From Tetracentron sinense (lineage: Eukaryota; Streptophyta; Magnoliopsida; Trochodendrales; Trochodendraceae): a stretch of DNA of 64,000 nt. Under the pieces are notes generated by a model. The model was not told the DNA's origin. It made no database searches and was given only the letters and a program-made list of their open reading frames with translations. Shown in pieces: positions 11,197 to 20,975 of the stretch (position 1 is its first letter; every line of letters begins with the position of its first letter). Location: contig JABCRI010000989.1 in assembly GCA_015143295.1 (NCBI GenBank), positions 1 through 64,000 of the forward strand, read 5' to 3'. The position numbers and the translations under genes were made by a program.

Positions 11197-12628
11197 GGAA
11201 AACGAGATCCCAAGAAGCCACTGGCATGGCCGGACCTTTCTCCTGTGCAAGTGAGAAACACAAAACATACAAAATCAAATAACAAATAAAGAAAACTACG
11301 AATCCAACTCTGGATTAGAACAGATCTTGAAACCGTTAGATTGATCGAGTTGCATAATGAAATCGGAAGAGATTGAATCGAGGAATTACCAGAGGAACTG
11401 GATTTGTGATCTACCGTGATGAGGGATAGCCACGAACCGGATCTGCTGGCTGAAGAAGGATCTGAACTCAAACTTAACTGAGGAAGATGATCGGAGCTTG
11501 CTGCTGATGAACTTAAAAAATCAGGTGTAGAACTTGAGGTTTAGATCTGGAATTTCCAGATCTAAACCTAAGAAAACCGAAACAGAAGACAAACCCGTAT
11601 GATTACCTGCTTACCGGAGCTGGATGGAGCCTGGCACTCGCCGGAACAGAGCTCACCGGAGAAGACAGTCGGCGCTAAGAAGAGAGAAATGATCGTGGAG
11701 GGTGGATATGTCCGGCGGTGGAGATTGGAGGTTAACTGAGATGGAAATTAACAAATAAAAATTCATAAATTCAGAAATAAATAAGAACACAAACCGGATT
11801 TAGAAATTATAGATTCGAACTTCTAGATCTAAGGTTCTAGATCTAGAAATTTTAGATCTAAAAAAAAGGAATAGGAATTCTGAGAACTGGGGAATCGCTT
11901 ACTCGAAAAAATGGAGAGAGGTGAGTGGAGGAGATGGTCGGAGCCTGATCTCTATGAACCTGTGACAAAACAAATCGAAAAAGAAAACAAAGGAAAGTAA
12001 ACATTCAAGAGAAACTCGGTTCCTAGATCTAGATCTGGATTTAGATCTAGATCTAAAACTAGAATGGAAAAAAAACTGAACTACTGCTCACCGGTTCTCA
12101 AGGATGGAGATAATGGCGCCGGTAATGGAGTTTAGCAAGTGAGATGACCGGAGTCGAGAGGAGAGAGAGGATCGCAGCCAAGTAAATCCGGCCAGAGATC
12201 TGTGATCGAACCTGTACAGATCTAACAGTCGAGATCAAAAAACAAAAAAATAAAAATAAAATCAAAAGAGAAAGAAGGAAAAGAGGAGAGGATTAGAGAG
12301 AAGAATCGAGTACTTGATATATGGGAGTTGGGACTCACCGAAGAAATTCTGAAAAATCCCCGGTGGAGGAAGATCGACGAACTGGTAATGGCTTGGATCT
12401 ATAGCCGAGATGGTCAGTGAAGGTGTTGCTGCAGGGGACTGTTGGCCGATCCTTGCAAGTGAAGATGCTGGTGCCGTGATAGTTGAAGGAGGTCGGGTAT
12501 AGGTGCGAGAGGGTGCTTTAGCTGCTGTTGCCGAAGGAGTAAAAACTGATGGAAGGAGAGAACTCTCCTTTCTGCCGAAAACCAAAAGGGAAACAGGAAA
12601 AATGAGGTCACCTGACCTCATCACTGAG

Positions 12629-12636
12629 TATTTATA
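12629..12636 (-). promoter_or_regulatory. TATA box of the element A LTR
   Basis: The minus strand reads TATAAATA, followed within 10-30 bases by an interrupted palindrome (arms ATGAGGTCA and TGACCTCAT, 12602-12621) where transcription would start. This divides the LTR into a short U3 and a long R-U5. Confidence 0.6.
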
Positions 12637-12964
12637 GGGATGGAATTAGGGTTTGAGGATATGGGCTTTGGATCTTGTTTGGGCCATAGCCTCTAAGCTT
12701 CCAACCCTTAGAGGATTTAGCTTAGGTGAACTTGGGCTACTTTGGATCCGGGCTTGGGCTTTAAGGTTGGACTCTGGCTTTGGCTCATAGGTTTTAAACA
12801 TGGGGGCTTTGAACAATGGGTAAAGGGGATGATTTCTCTCTCTCTCTTTTTCTCAGATCTAGAACCTCGACACTCAAATAAAATAATAAAATTAAAATTA
12901 AAATTAAAATTAAAATTACAAATAAAATCAAGGGATTAAGGGGTGTAAAAATGGGGTGTTCACA

Positions 12965-13195
12965 ATGCCCAGGACACAAGGGGGTGTCACAAAGGGGACA
13001 TGCGGGTGGTGTACATTGTCAAGGTACACGCGGGATGTCGGGCATGCGAGGTGTCGATAAAGTGCGTTATGTCGACGCTCACCTGGGATGCCCAGGACAC
13101 ACGGGGGTGTCGCAAAGAGGACATGCGGGTGGTGTACACTGTCAAGGTACACACGGGATGTCCAGTGGTGTACACTATAAAGGTACCCACAGAAT
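12965..13195 (-). repeat. 123-bp tandem repeat, partial array split by element A
   Basis: Roughly 1.8 units match the array at 23768-24416, for example 'gacatgcgggtggtgtaca'. The LTR of element A abuts the repeat in mid-unit at 'atgccc', which marks the insertion point. Confidence 0.88.
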
Positions 13196-13439
13196 GTTCA
13201 AAGATTTGAGGTATGGCCTGGAGGCGCTAGCCGGATTGATGTTGATATGACTGAAAGGCACTGGATTTTGATCAAGATGATTGATGCTAAGGTGCGCGAC
13301 TTGATTAAGTGCATGCAATGTGGTGTGCGACTTGAATGTATTGGATAAGGCTTTCACCTTGTATGCAGCTAATATGTAGTTATGATGTATTGAGTGCAAC
13401 TTGATTGTGTACAGTTAAAGTGCAATGTGAAACTTGGAT

Positions 13440-13950
13440 GTAGTTAGTTTGAGTGCAGTGAATGACTTGATTGAGTGTGTGCAACTAGTGTGCAGTTGGA
13501 TTTGAGTAGCTAGAGTGCATTATGTGCGACTCGATTGAGTGTGTGCAACTAGTGTGCAAATTGATTTGAGTAGCTGGAATGCATTATGTGCGACCTAAGT
13601 GAGTGTGTGCAACTAGTGTGCAGCTAGATTTGAGTAGCTAGAATGCATTATGTACGACTCGATTGAGTGTGTGCAACTAGTGTGCAGCTGGATTTGATTA
13701 GCTAGAGTGCATTATGTGCGAATCGATTGAGTGTGTGCAACTAGTTTGCAGCTAGATTTGAGTAGCTAGAGTGCATTATGTGCGACTCGATTAAGTGTTT
13801 GCAACTAGTGTGCAGCTGGATTTGATTTGCTAGAGTGCATTACGTGCGACTCGATTGAGTGTGTGCAACTAGTTTGCAGCTAGATTTGAGTAACTAGAGT
13901 GCATTATGTGTGACTCGATTAAGTGTGTGTAACTAGTGTGCAGCTTTACA
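13440..13950. repeat. 64-bp tandem repeat array in element B
   Basis: About eight units recur with the core 'gagtgtgtgcaactagtgtg' followed by 'cagctagatttgagtagc' and 'gtgcattatgtgcgactcg'. Units differ by scattered substitutions. A looser version of the motif extends left to about 13280. Confidence 0.9.
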
Positions 13951-16365
13951 CGGCTTGACTTATGCATGAGAGGTTAGACTAGTCCTGGTTTCCCTAGTGT
14001 GGCATGCAGGTTAAAGGAGGGTTGGGTATATGATGCGCTCTTGGAGACCAGTCCTTTGCTATTTGAAGATTCTGAAGGCATTCGATTTTGCTATCGCTTC
14101 TTGTTGAAACTGTGATGCATCTCAGGCGATTGCTGAGTTCTGTTTGACCTGGCCAAGCCGGTGGAAAGACACTTAGAATGTGATTGACCTGGTGAGTATT
14201 GGGACTCTGGCGGTGATTGAGAGACGTCACAGGATTTGACAGACTTGGAAGACGTCACGGGATTTGACAGACTTGGAAGACTTCGAAGATGGCTGATCCG
14301 ACGAGTATGGGAACTCTGATGGTGACCAGAAGGAGACTCGTAATTTGAAGTTGAATGCTTCCTTTGCTAATGTGATTTAACAAGGAGATCACTTTCACAA
14401 GGTGAATGGATTTTGTCCTTAGGGATAGAGTACGATGCTAAGCAGATTTGTCCTGTTATGACATTGATGAAGTCATGATTTGCATCTTGCGGAGTCGGGC
14501 TTTGCTGAGGACTTGGGGTAGCTTTGCCAATGAAAATTACTCTGCCTCGCTGCTGATTGAGTATTCCGGCTGGGGAGACACTTGCTGAAAAGAAAACTGG
14601 ATGCTTTCAGATTCTTGCATGGGAGAATGTTTGTAGAGAGCAATTAAAGGCTTCTGCTAGGGATCCGCTGGGGAATGTGCCCCCGTTGTAGACCACTACT
14701 GATGATCTGCTTTTTGTTGGGGAATTAAGTTTTGCTAGAGGCTACTGTTGGGGGTTCTGTTTTTCCGGGCCATCTGCTAGTGACCTATGGGGGATTGTCG
14801 GGAATTTGGCGAGCCTGATTATTGTCGGATTCTTTTGCTAAACTTCTCTTCAGCTTTTCTCCCTTTTTTACCCTTGGGATGACCAAGTCAATGGGGTTCG
14901 CATAGTTTTTGCGCAATGAGGCCGTTGCCGGTTTTCCTCATGCCTGCGAAGCTGATAAGTTTTCTTCCCTTTTTTACCCCAGGTCTCAAGACCAGGTCTG
15001 GGGTTCGCGTAATTTTCGCGCACCAATGCTATTTCTAGTTTTCATTGGGCCCGCGATGGATTTGAACGGAGTTTTGTTCCCATTCCTTGGATGTCGGTGT
15101 CTCGCTTTCAAATACTTGCGTGATAAGCTGCTTACACTTTCAGTCTCTAGGGGATCTAAGAAGACTTCTGATAGGATGAAATGTAGGTTGGGGGACCGAA
15201 GTTTGGGACACCCTGGGATTTCTCCTTTGTAGTTACTCTTTTGGGGATCTCTTCCATTGTACTCTCTTTGTGAGGATTTGTAGTTACTCTGTTGAGAGGA
15301 ATTGTTTTTCTCAATCTCTGCAGGGAGACATTCCAAAGAGGCTTTGGTTCCACTGGGGATGGTTTGACTCTACGTAGTGGAGATTGGAGGGGTATGATCC
15401 CTTTTTATGACCGCACCTGATTTGTCAGGCTGCATACGTACCCTTTGTAGGATCAGGTCATGACGTAGTTCAAGCAAAGACCACAGATTGGCAAGGGAGG
15501 GTGTCCCTGAAGAGGTTTTATGAAAGAAAGGCTATTAGGCTCAAGGGGCTAACTAGCGGATTTTCTTGATTTGTAAAACGGGTTTACATTGAAGTGGATG
15601 AAGGGGTGCCAAAGATGGCTTCCTGTCCTTTCCCGAAGCGGCTAAAAGTGCAAGTGTTGTCAGACAAGACCTTAAGTACTATACTTTCATTTTTCCCATT
15701 TGATTGGTTCGGGTTCCGGTGATTAGTTCGATATTGCCCCTTGTTTTGTCGGGCGAGGCATTTGCCCCTAGTAAATCTGTGCAGGTTTTCTCGCAGTTGT
15801 TAGTCACTTGTACGGGTGTCTGCTTTGGTTCAAGTTGCCCCCCTACTCCAAGCATTGTCCTGGGGGAGCTTACGTCGGATGACCGGAGATGGGCTTGCCC
15901 CTTACTTTTGATTGCCCCCTGCCCCTGGTGTGGCGAGGTCTTGACCTTTACATTCAGAAATGCTACCCAACACTGTACAGGACAAGGTTCCTGGATGAGA
16001 ATTCTGCTTTTCATCGTATTCTGCCCCTGGGGATTATGAGTTTGATTATCTGTTTAGGTGATCTCTTGTTAAGGCAGATAAGCTTAGGAAGCATTCAGAT
16101 ATGTTATGCAAGTATGAAGATGAAACTCTTAAAAAAAAGTGATTTCATTGAATTGAAAGAGTTTGACTGGACTCATACGGGACCATTGCGGCCGACTCTT
16201 ACATGAAAGAAATCCTAACTAAGACAGACTTAGACTGGGCTTGGCTCTGATCAACCGAACTCAGAATTTCGCTTTCAGGTCTCCCTCTTCAGATAAGTTG
16301 GTGAATACACTGCTCTAGGTGGCGTGAAGGCTGCTTGATGATGGGCTGATGAGGGGATAGGGTTT
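13951..16365. other. Non-coding 3' part of element B
   Basis: No domain-bearing frame is present; ORFs up to 116 codons (14986-15336, 15679-16014) overlap others in opposite frames and show no motif. A segment at 15420-15475 (ggctgcatacgtaccc, then aggatcaggtcatgacgtag) resembles the 'ggctgcctac' block of the two LTRs at 10335-10385 and 20445-20500. Two T-rich blocks followed by 'ggggttcgc' (14860-14915 and 14960-15020) repeat each other. Pol is absent from where it would be expected. Confidence 0.6.
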
Positions 16366-16560
16366 TCAGGAACTCCAACTACCGGGCACATAATCAAGTT
16401 TGCCCTCGTCGATTAGTTCTTCGACTGCATGCTTCAAGGCCATGCAGTGATCGGTAGAGTGCCCAGGGCCTTGATGAAAAGCATAGTGTTCCTGCTCCTT
16501 GTAGTTGTGGTTCCGTTTGGCTAAGGGTTGCAATGGGATAGGACCACGGAGTGTGATCAA
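16366..16560 (-). pseudogene. Zinc-knuckle-like gag C-terminus of element B
   Basis: The minus-strand frame has YAFHQGPGHSTDHCMALKHA followed by EELIDEGKLDYVPG. This matches the Cys/His block of element A, although the first Cys of that block is replaced by Ala. It ends shortly after, with no protease following. Confidence 0.7.
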
Positions 16561-16587
16561 TTTCCTATCAATGAGAACTGGTAGGAG

Positions 16588-16869
16588 TTACCTGAGAGGA
16601 GAAGGGGTGAAATGCTTGGGTGGTGCCCGCTCTTTCTTAGGCTTGGGGAGCGGTTGAGAGGGAGGTTTCTGTGGTTGTGCCACTGGGTTGGATGCGTTTT
16701 TCTGAGAGGTAGGGGGACGGATCTGGATTTGTCGTTGTGCCACCAAGAGCTTGTCGAGAGCGGTAGCCATAGCTTGGAGGAGAGACTTGATTTCCTTGAT
16801 GTCTTGCTCTTGACGGAGGAGGGTTGTCAAGATGATTTCTTGGCTGCTCGATGCTTCTCCGCGTTCCAT
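16588..16869 (-). pseudogene. Gag remnant of element B with the capsid core deleted
   Basis: The 93-codon frame starts MERGEASSSQE, has a helical segment LLRQEQDIKEIKSLLQAMA like that before the gag domain in element A, then jumps to a proline-rich tail (QPQKPPSQPLPKPKKERAPP) of the kind that lies after the gag domain. The conserved WW..I and NESF.EYA blocks are absent. An internal deletion therefore removed the capsid core and fused the two ends in frame. Confidence 0.65.
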
Positions 16870-17779
16870 TGCTTGAGTCCTTAAGTTACCGCCTCCGTAA
16901 GGTGAGATCTGGAAAGATAGAGTGAGTCAATACCGAAGGTAAGGTATGTGAATTTAAAATGCATGAGCATGTGAGGGTAAAAACTCAATGAATGAGGTGA
17001 GACTCAAAAAGAGAAAAGACTCGACCCTAAGTAGCACTCCTAATAGGATAGAGTGAAGGATAGACGTGGTCTATTAATTCTTGTAGTAGGGTCACTTTTA
17101 GGAGTGCTGTCGACTACATGATGTGTGGGCTGTACTCGAGTGATGTTAATGCAGTGAGTGCAATGGCAATGATGCCCTGGCTAAGATAGAGTGAACTCTT
17201 ACAGCTTGGAGGGCTATGCCTAACCTAGGATAGACTGAGTTCTACATTTTCTTGATAGGTGTAAGTGTTGTGCCCTAGTAATGCAGATGCGGAGGTAGTG
17301 CATGTGTAAATGCCTAGTGTAGTGTGCTGGTGCTGCTAGTGTAGCGTACTGGTGATGCAAGTGCAAGTGTAAGGTGCAGTGTACATGTAGTGTATGTGCA
17401 GTGATCCTAGCTAGTGCAAATGCAATGCATGGACAATGATGAGGGTGCATGGATGATGCAGTAATGCCAAAGGGGCCCAGTGCAGGTGTTTGTGCCTAAT
17501 GTCATGGTACCATTGTGAATAGAGTGACTTGCCGGCTAAACATGCAATGCGAGAAGAAGATGCAAGGAAGGACTTTGTGCGGGAAAAGAGTACAGGACTG
17601 TGACTTAAAAAGAGAAAAAGACTCGATCCTAGGCAGGTCCATCAGGGATCGCGAAGTCAAGCGGTCGGGGCATACCGTCTAGGCCCATGATTTGCTGTTG
17701 GAGGGATGTGACCTCAACCTCCATGTTTGCAATGGTCTGGCGTTGAACATTCAGAATCCGAACTGTCGGATCCGAGCGG
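16870..17779. other. GTGCA-rich spacer of element B
   Basis: There is no coding frame with a recognisable domain. From 17250 to 17450 the sequence is rich in short 'agtgcaagtgta'-type words, resembling decayed tandem repeats. Confidence 0.5.
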
Positions 17780-18022
17780 TCATCTCAGCTTTTGAATTGT
17801 CGAGCTGCTCTTGGTAGAAGTGTAGCTGGGCCCGAATGATAGTGGTTTCTCTGGTGTCGCCTCTCTGCTTCTTCTGGTACAACTAGAGTGTTTGCTCAAG
17901 ATGCTCGATATGCTCCCGTTTGGCCTGAGGTTTGATGTCCCGCTCTGTTTCTTGTAGCCTGGATGCCTGTTGAGCTTTCTGTAGCCGCTCTCTTTCAACT
18001 GGATTTGGAGTTGTCTCTCCAA
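17780..18022 (-). pseudogene. Coiled-coil ORF fragment of element B
   Basis: This sits at the position of the coiled-coil protein of element A. Other minus-strand frames here give Glu/Gln-rich helices, and the region just left of it (17640-17710) encodes an MGLDGMPRPLDFAIPDG-like ending matching the FGYGFPDGP tail in A. Frameshifts break it. Confidence 0.5.
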
Positions 18023-18081
18023 GAAGATGTCTCCTTAGGGAACTACCTTTTCAGCTAAGGGTATTGTTCTGCGAGATGGAG

Positions 18082-19313
18082 CTAAGACTGGTGTAGGTAG
18101 TTCCCTGGGTGTGGGCATGCTGGGTGGAGTGTCAGGGTCTTCCACCCAAAGCTGGTATGCTGTATCTTTAGATGGTCATGATGTGACCCCAAAGTCAAGC
18201 CACTGATCTCGCCTGGAGTTTTGTCAATCTGACTGGAATCGGCGAGTGAGGTTGTCGGAGTGCGCTGTGAAGGTGATCTAATCATTTTCCTGTCGGTCTA
18301 TCACTGAGATGCACTGAGGAAATCCGAACTGTCGAAGGACTAGGAGTGGAGCGTAGACTGCTAAGCCCGTAAGTCCGGCAAGGATCATGCATCGCCTTCT
18401 GGTGATGACAATGCGAGGTAGCATTTTTCAGTACAAGCCATTCGCACTGCCACACAATCTCCTCCTCTGTCAGGGTTTGGAGAAGCTGGTAGAGCTTTTT
18501 GATGTCTGTAGTCGTTATTGGGCCTTGATTCTGGGAAATCTTCCGAGGCAGACTGTAAGCTTCACGAAGGTTGACTGGTACGGCTATGATCGTAGGCAGG
18601 TATCCCATTAGCCACAGGTGTAGAAGATGTGTACTGGCATGGAAGATGTCCCTTCTGCGGTTTGTTGCTTGATTGGGAGCCCTGAGAAGCTCTGTAAGGA
18701 TGACTGGTATGATGGTTTCGGAACTGCAGGTGTCCCTACCAGTACTAACTTGGCAGGTGTACGACACCTCGGGAGTATTAGCTAAGATATGGCTAAGAGT
18801 GCAAGGGCGTTGAGACCGGGAAGTTCTGCTGTAATGGAGTCAGGGTTTCACTTGCGCTTATACTGCTTCTCAAGATACTATACAGGTATCCGATCAAAAA
18901 GAGTCATTTGGACTGGGCTGCAAGCAGGCAGGCTTGATATGCAAAAACCTGGATAGGTCTGCCTGGTATATTGTCTTGTAGCGCGGTACTATGGTTTCAC
19001 CGTCCATGTTTAACCCTTAGGTGCGCTGAATCTCTTCCAGTGTTGGATACAGTTCGTCCTTACCAAAATGAAACATCATGTGAGATGAGTTCCAACATTG
19101 GATAGTTGCGTACATGAGGCGCGGGTCCAGTTTAACCATGGATAGGTTTAGGATAGTCCCGGTTTCGAAGTATTGAACCCAAGCGATACATTGACTCAGG
19201 GTGAAGACCTTAATTGCTTTCTGGAGGTTGTGATCACATACCCCCTGAGAAGTCAAATGCACAGGCCGGGCCGGTTGACCAATTGACTGGGTTATCCCTG
19301 AAGGACCTGCCAT
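18082..19313 (-). pseudogene. ORF1 with DUF7745-like domain, element B (broken)
   Basis: It begins MAGPSGITQSIGQ at 19313, with CWNSSHMMFHFGKDELYPTL in the first 100 residues, equivalent to the CWDSS.VVFRFGRNEMCPTL block of element A. After a stop and frameshifts, 18767-18282 carries VILTELLRAP, FHASTHLLHLWLMGYLP and IVWQCEWL, matching A in order. A tail at 18285-18082 is further shifted. Conservation of this ORF in two diverged elements suggests it mattered for the family, but this copy is dead. Confidence 0.75.
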
Positions 19314-20115
19314 CTAAACTCGATGTGAGTGTATTGTGTATGCAGATGAAATATGTAAAAATGATGCAATATTTTCTGGGTGTGATAAGGTACATGTGAT
19401 CCGATAGGGCTGATGGATAAAGTTCCGACATGCTTTACCCGGGTTGTTGGGAACCGGGGGCCTATCAGGTCAAGGTCGGGTATAGGTCTAGTGAAGACCT
19501 AATCGACTAGAATTTGAACCCCATATGCTATGTCAGGAAGCAGGGTATGATGTGGTTTATTATAAGCACAAGTTTGGCTCATCACATGCCTTTGATGGGT
19601 GGTTATCCGGGTAGAGTGTGCCTGGGTAGTCAACCATGACTGGGGACAGGTATAGGGTGCAAGCAAGTTAGGGTTTAGAGTATCCCTCCAAGTGAGCTGC
19701 TTGTAGACTACACCTTAGCGTAGGCTATATGTATGCATGCTGGTGTATGCAAGAGTGTTCTTAAGGGTGGGGAGATCACTTAACACCGTATATGCGACTC
19801 CCTGAAAGAGACGATTGGTGTAAGCGGGAGTGTTCAGAACTGTTTCCTCAAGATAGTCACCCAACAGGCCAAGTTCCGCGGACCTCCAAGACTGTTAAGC
19901 CCCTGCCACTGAGGATAGTCATCCAGCAGCCGTGAGCGTAATAAGCCTGTCTAATAGGTATTGGGTTGATTACACTACTATGGTATGAATGAGAAGTATA
20001 GTACACAAATCACCAAAGAGATGTAAAATGATTAGTATTAGGTTAAATACTTAAACATTTGATTAATTTGAGGTTTAGTTTGGTTTAAACTTAAGTTCCG
20101 GGTTGAACCTTAAGT
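19314..20115 (-). other. Leader of element B
   Basis: This is untranslated sequence between the PBS and ORF1. The part at 19700-19960 is homologous to the duplicated leader block of element A (shared 'gactgttaagcccc' and 'cgtatatgcgactccc') but present once. Confidence 0.65.
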
Positions 20116-20132
20116 CCCCAGTGGAGTCGCCA
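20116..20132 (-). other. Primer-binding site of element B
   Basis: The minus strand reads TGGCGACTCCACTGGGG four bases after the LTR end at 20137. It differs from the element A site at two positions. Confidence 0.85.
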
Positions 20133-20280
20133 GAGCTGTGAGCGCGGGTTTTGGGGGAACCCTGGTTTGCATCTCTCGGGGTAGTATAGAGTCGCCACCT
20201 ATTCATTCGGAATGGATAAGTCCCCGGGATTTGGATAAGGTCTTGGTCTGCGATCAGAGATTAGGATAAGAGGTTCGGTT

Positions 20281-20314
20281 AAGTCCGGGGAAGGGGTTAG
20301 GCACCCCGGCACTT
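20281..20314 (-). other. Conserved LTR hairpin, element B copy
   Basis: The arms aagtccgggg and ccccggcactt (one bulged c) enclose the same 13-nt loop, aaggggttaggca, as at 10162-10174. It lies about 150 nt inside the LTR end beside the PBS. Confidence 0.7.
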
Positions 20315-20569
20315 CCACTTTCAGTGCTTCCCTACTTGCTAGGGTTAAGCCAAATTAATCTCAGATTTAATCAAATGCCTTAAGTATTTAAGATAATGCT
20401 ACTCTAAGAAGGAGAAAATCCTAGATTAGGGTCGAACCCGAGTTGGGCTGCCTACGTACTCACATATGGGTGAGATCAGACCGAGCGTAGTTCTGGCACA
20501 TGAGCCCGTGCCAAGGTTAGGGGTGTGTGTGTGTGTGTGCACCAAGGGTGGCTTAGGGTCTAGCCGGGA

Positions 20570-20975
20570 GGCTAGGGGTGGTTGACCGGGTTGGTCAAGC
20601 GCTTGGTGTTGGGCCTGGTAGGCCTAAGGTAAGTCCGATAGACTAGGGTTGGGCCCGGTAGGCCGAGGGTGAAGCCCGGTAGGCTGAGATTGGGCCCGGT
20701 AGGCCGAGATTGGGCCCGGTAGGCCAAGGGTGAGCCCGGTAGGCTAGGGTTTGGCCCGGTAGGCCGATATTGGACCCGGTATGCCAAGGGGTGAGGCCCA
20801 GCAGGCTAGGGTTTGGCCCGATAGGTTAAGATTGGGCCCGGTAGGCCAAGAGTGAGCCCGGTAGGCTAGAGTTTGGGTCCAGTAGGCCAAGATTGAGCCT
20901 GATAGGCTAGGATTTGGCCCAATAGACCGAGATTAGGCCCGGTAGGCGAAGGGGTGAGGCCCGGTAGGCCCAGTG
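20570..20975. repeat. About 20-bp minisatellite in the element B LTR
   Basis: Some 20 degenerate units of 'gggcccggtaggccgagatt' and 'gagcccggtaggctagggtt' alternate. Near it lies a short (gt)n run at 20523-20540. Confidence 0.88.

Larger units (their letters stand above)
1..12964 (-). mobile_element. Tat/Ogre-like Ty3/gypsy retrotransposon A, 3' end beyond the window
   Basis: Read on the minus strand, the order is LTR (12964-9964), primer-binding site, duplicated leader, DUF7745-like ORF1, coiled-coil ORF, gag, protease, reverse transcriptase, RNase H and integrase, running off the left edge. An extra ORF before gag, a protease with DNGS in place of DTG, and this domain order are typical of the Tat/Ogre lineage. 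Every pol domain carries stops or frameshifts, so the copy is dead. The right end lies inside a 123-bp tandem repeat unit of element B, so A inserted after B. The TSD cannot be checked because the 3' LTR is outside the window. Confidence 0.9.
9964..12964 (-). repeat. 5' LTR of element A (3.0 kb)
   Basis: On the minus strand the LTR begins TGTGAACACCCC at 12964 and ends GCGTTCACA at 9964, giving TGTGAAC/GTTCACA terminal inverted repeats directly beside the PBS. A TATA box at 12629-12636 implies a short U3 of about 0.3 kb and a very long transcribed part. The interior has a hairpin at 10151-10185, A/T-rich microsatellites, and many AGATCT-containing blocks between 11540 and 12060. ORF-like stretches such as 12624-12262 lie in the LTR and have no recognisable domain. 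Confidence 0.88.
12965..20136 (-). mobile_element. Tat/Ogre-like element B, internal region without pol
   Basis: On the minus strand this runs from the PBS (20132-20116) through a leader, ORF1 fragments, a coiled-coil fragment, gag fragments and a long non-coding 3' part with two kinds of tandem repeat, to the point where element A interrupts it. No protease, RT, RNase H or integrase can be found, so B is a non-autonomous derivative. Its ORF1 and knuckle are homologous to but clearly diverged from A. Confidence 0.82.

Noticed and set aside
12262..12624. 120-codon ORF just after the TATA box of LTR A
   Set aside because: It could be the first ORF of the transcript, but it is Ser/Pro/Thr-rich with no domain and no second copy to compare, so I do not call it a gene.
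15704..16206. Overlapping ORFs of 105-111 codons on both strands
   Set aside because: They overlap each other in the non-coding part of element B, with no motif and no conservation in element A.
20572..20787. Pro/Gly/Tyr-rich ORF
   Set aside because: It is the about 20-bp minisatellite of the LTR in translation.
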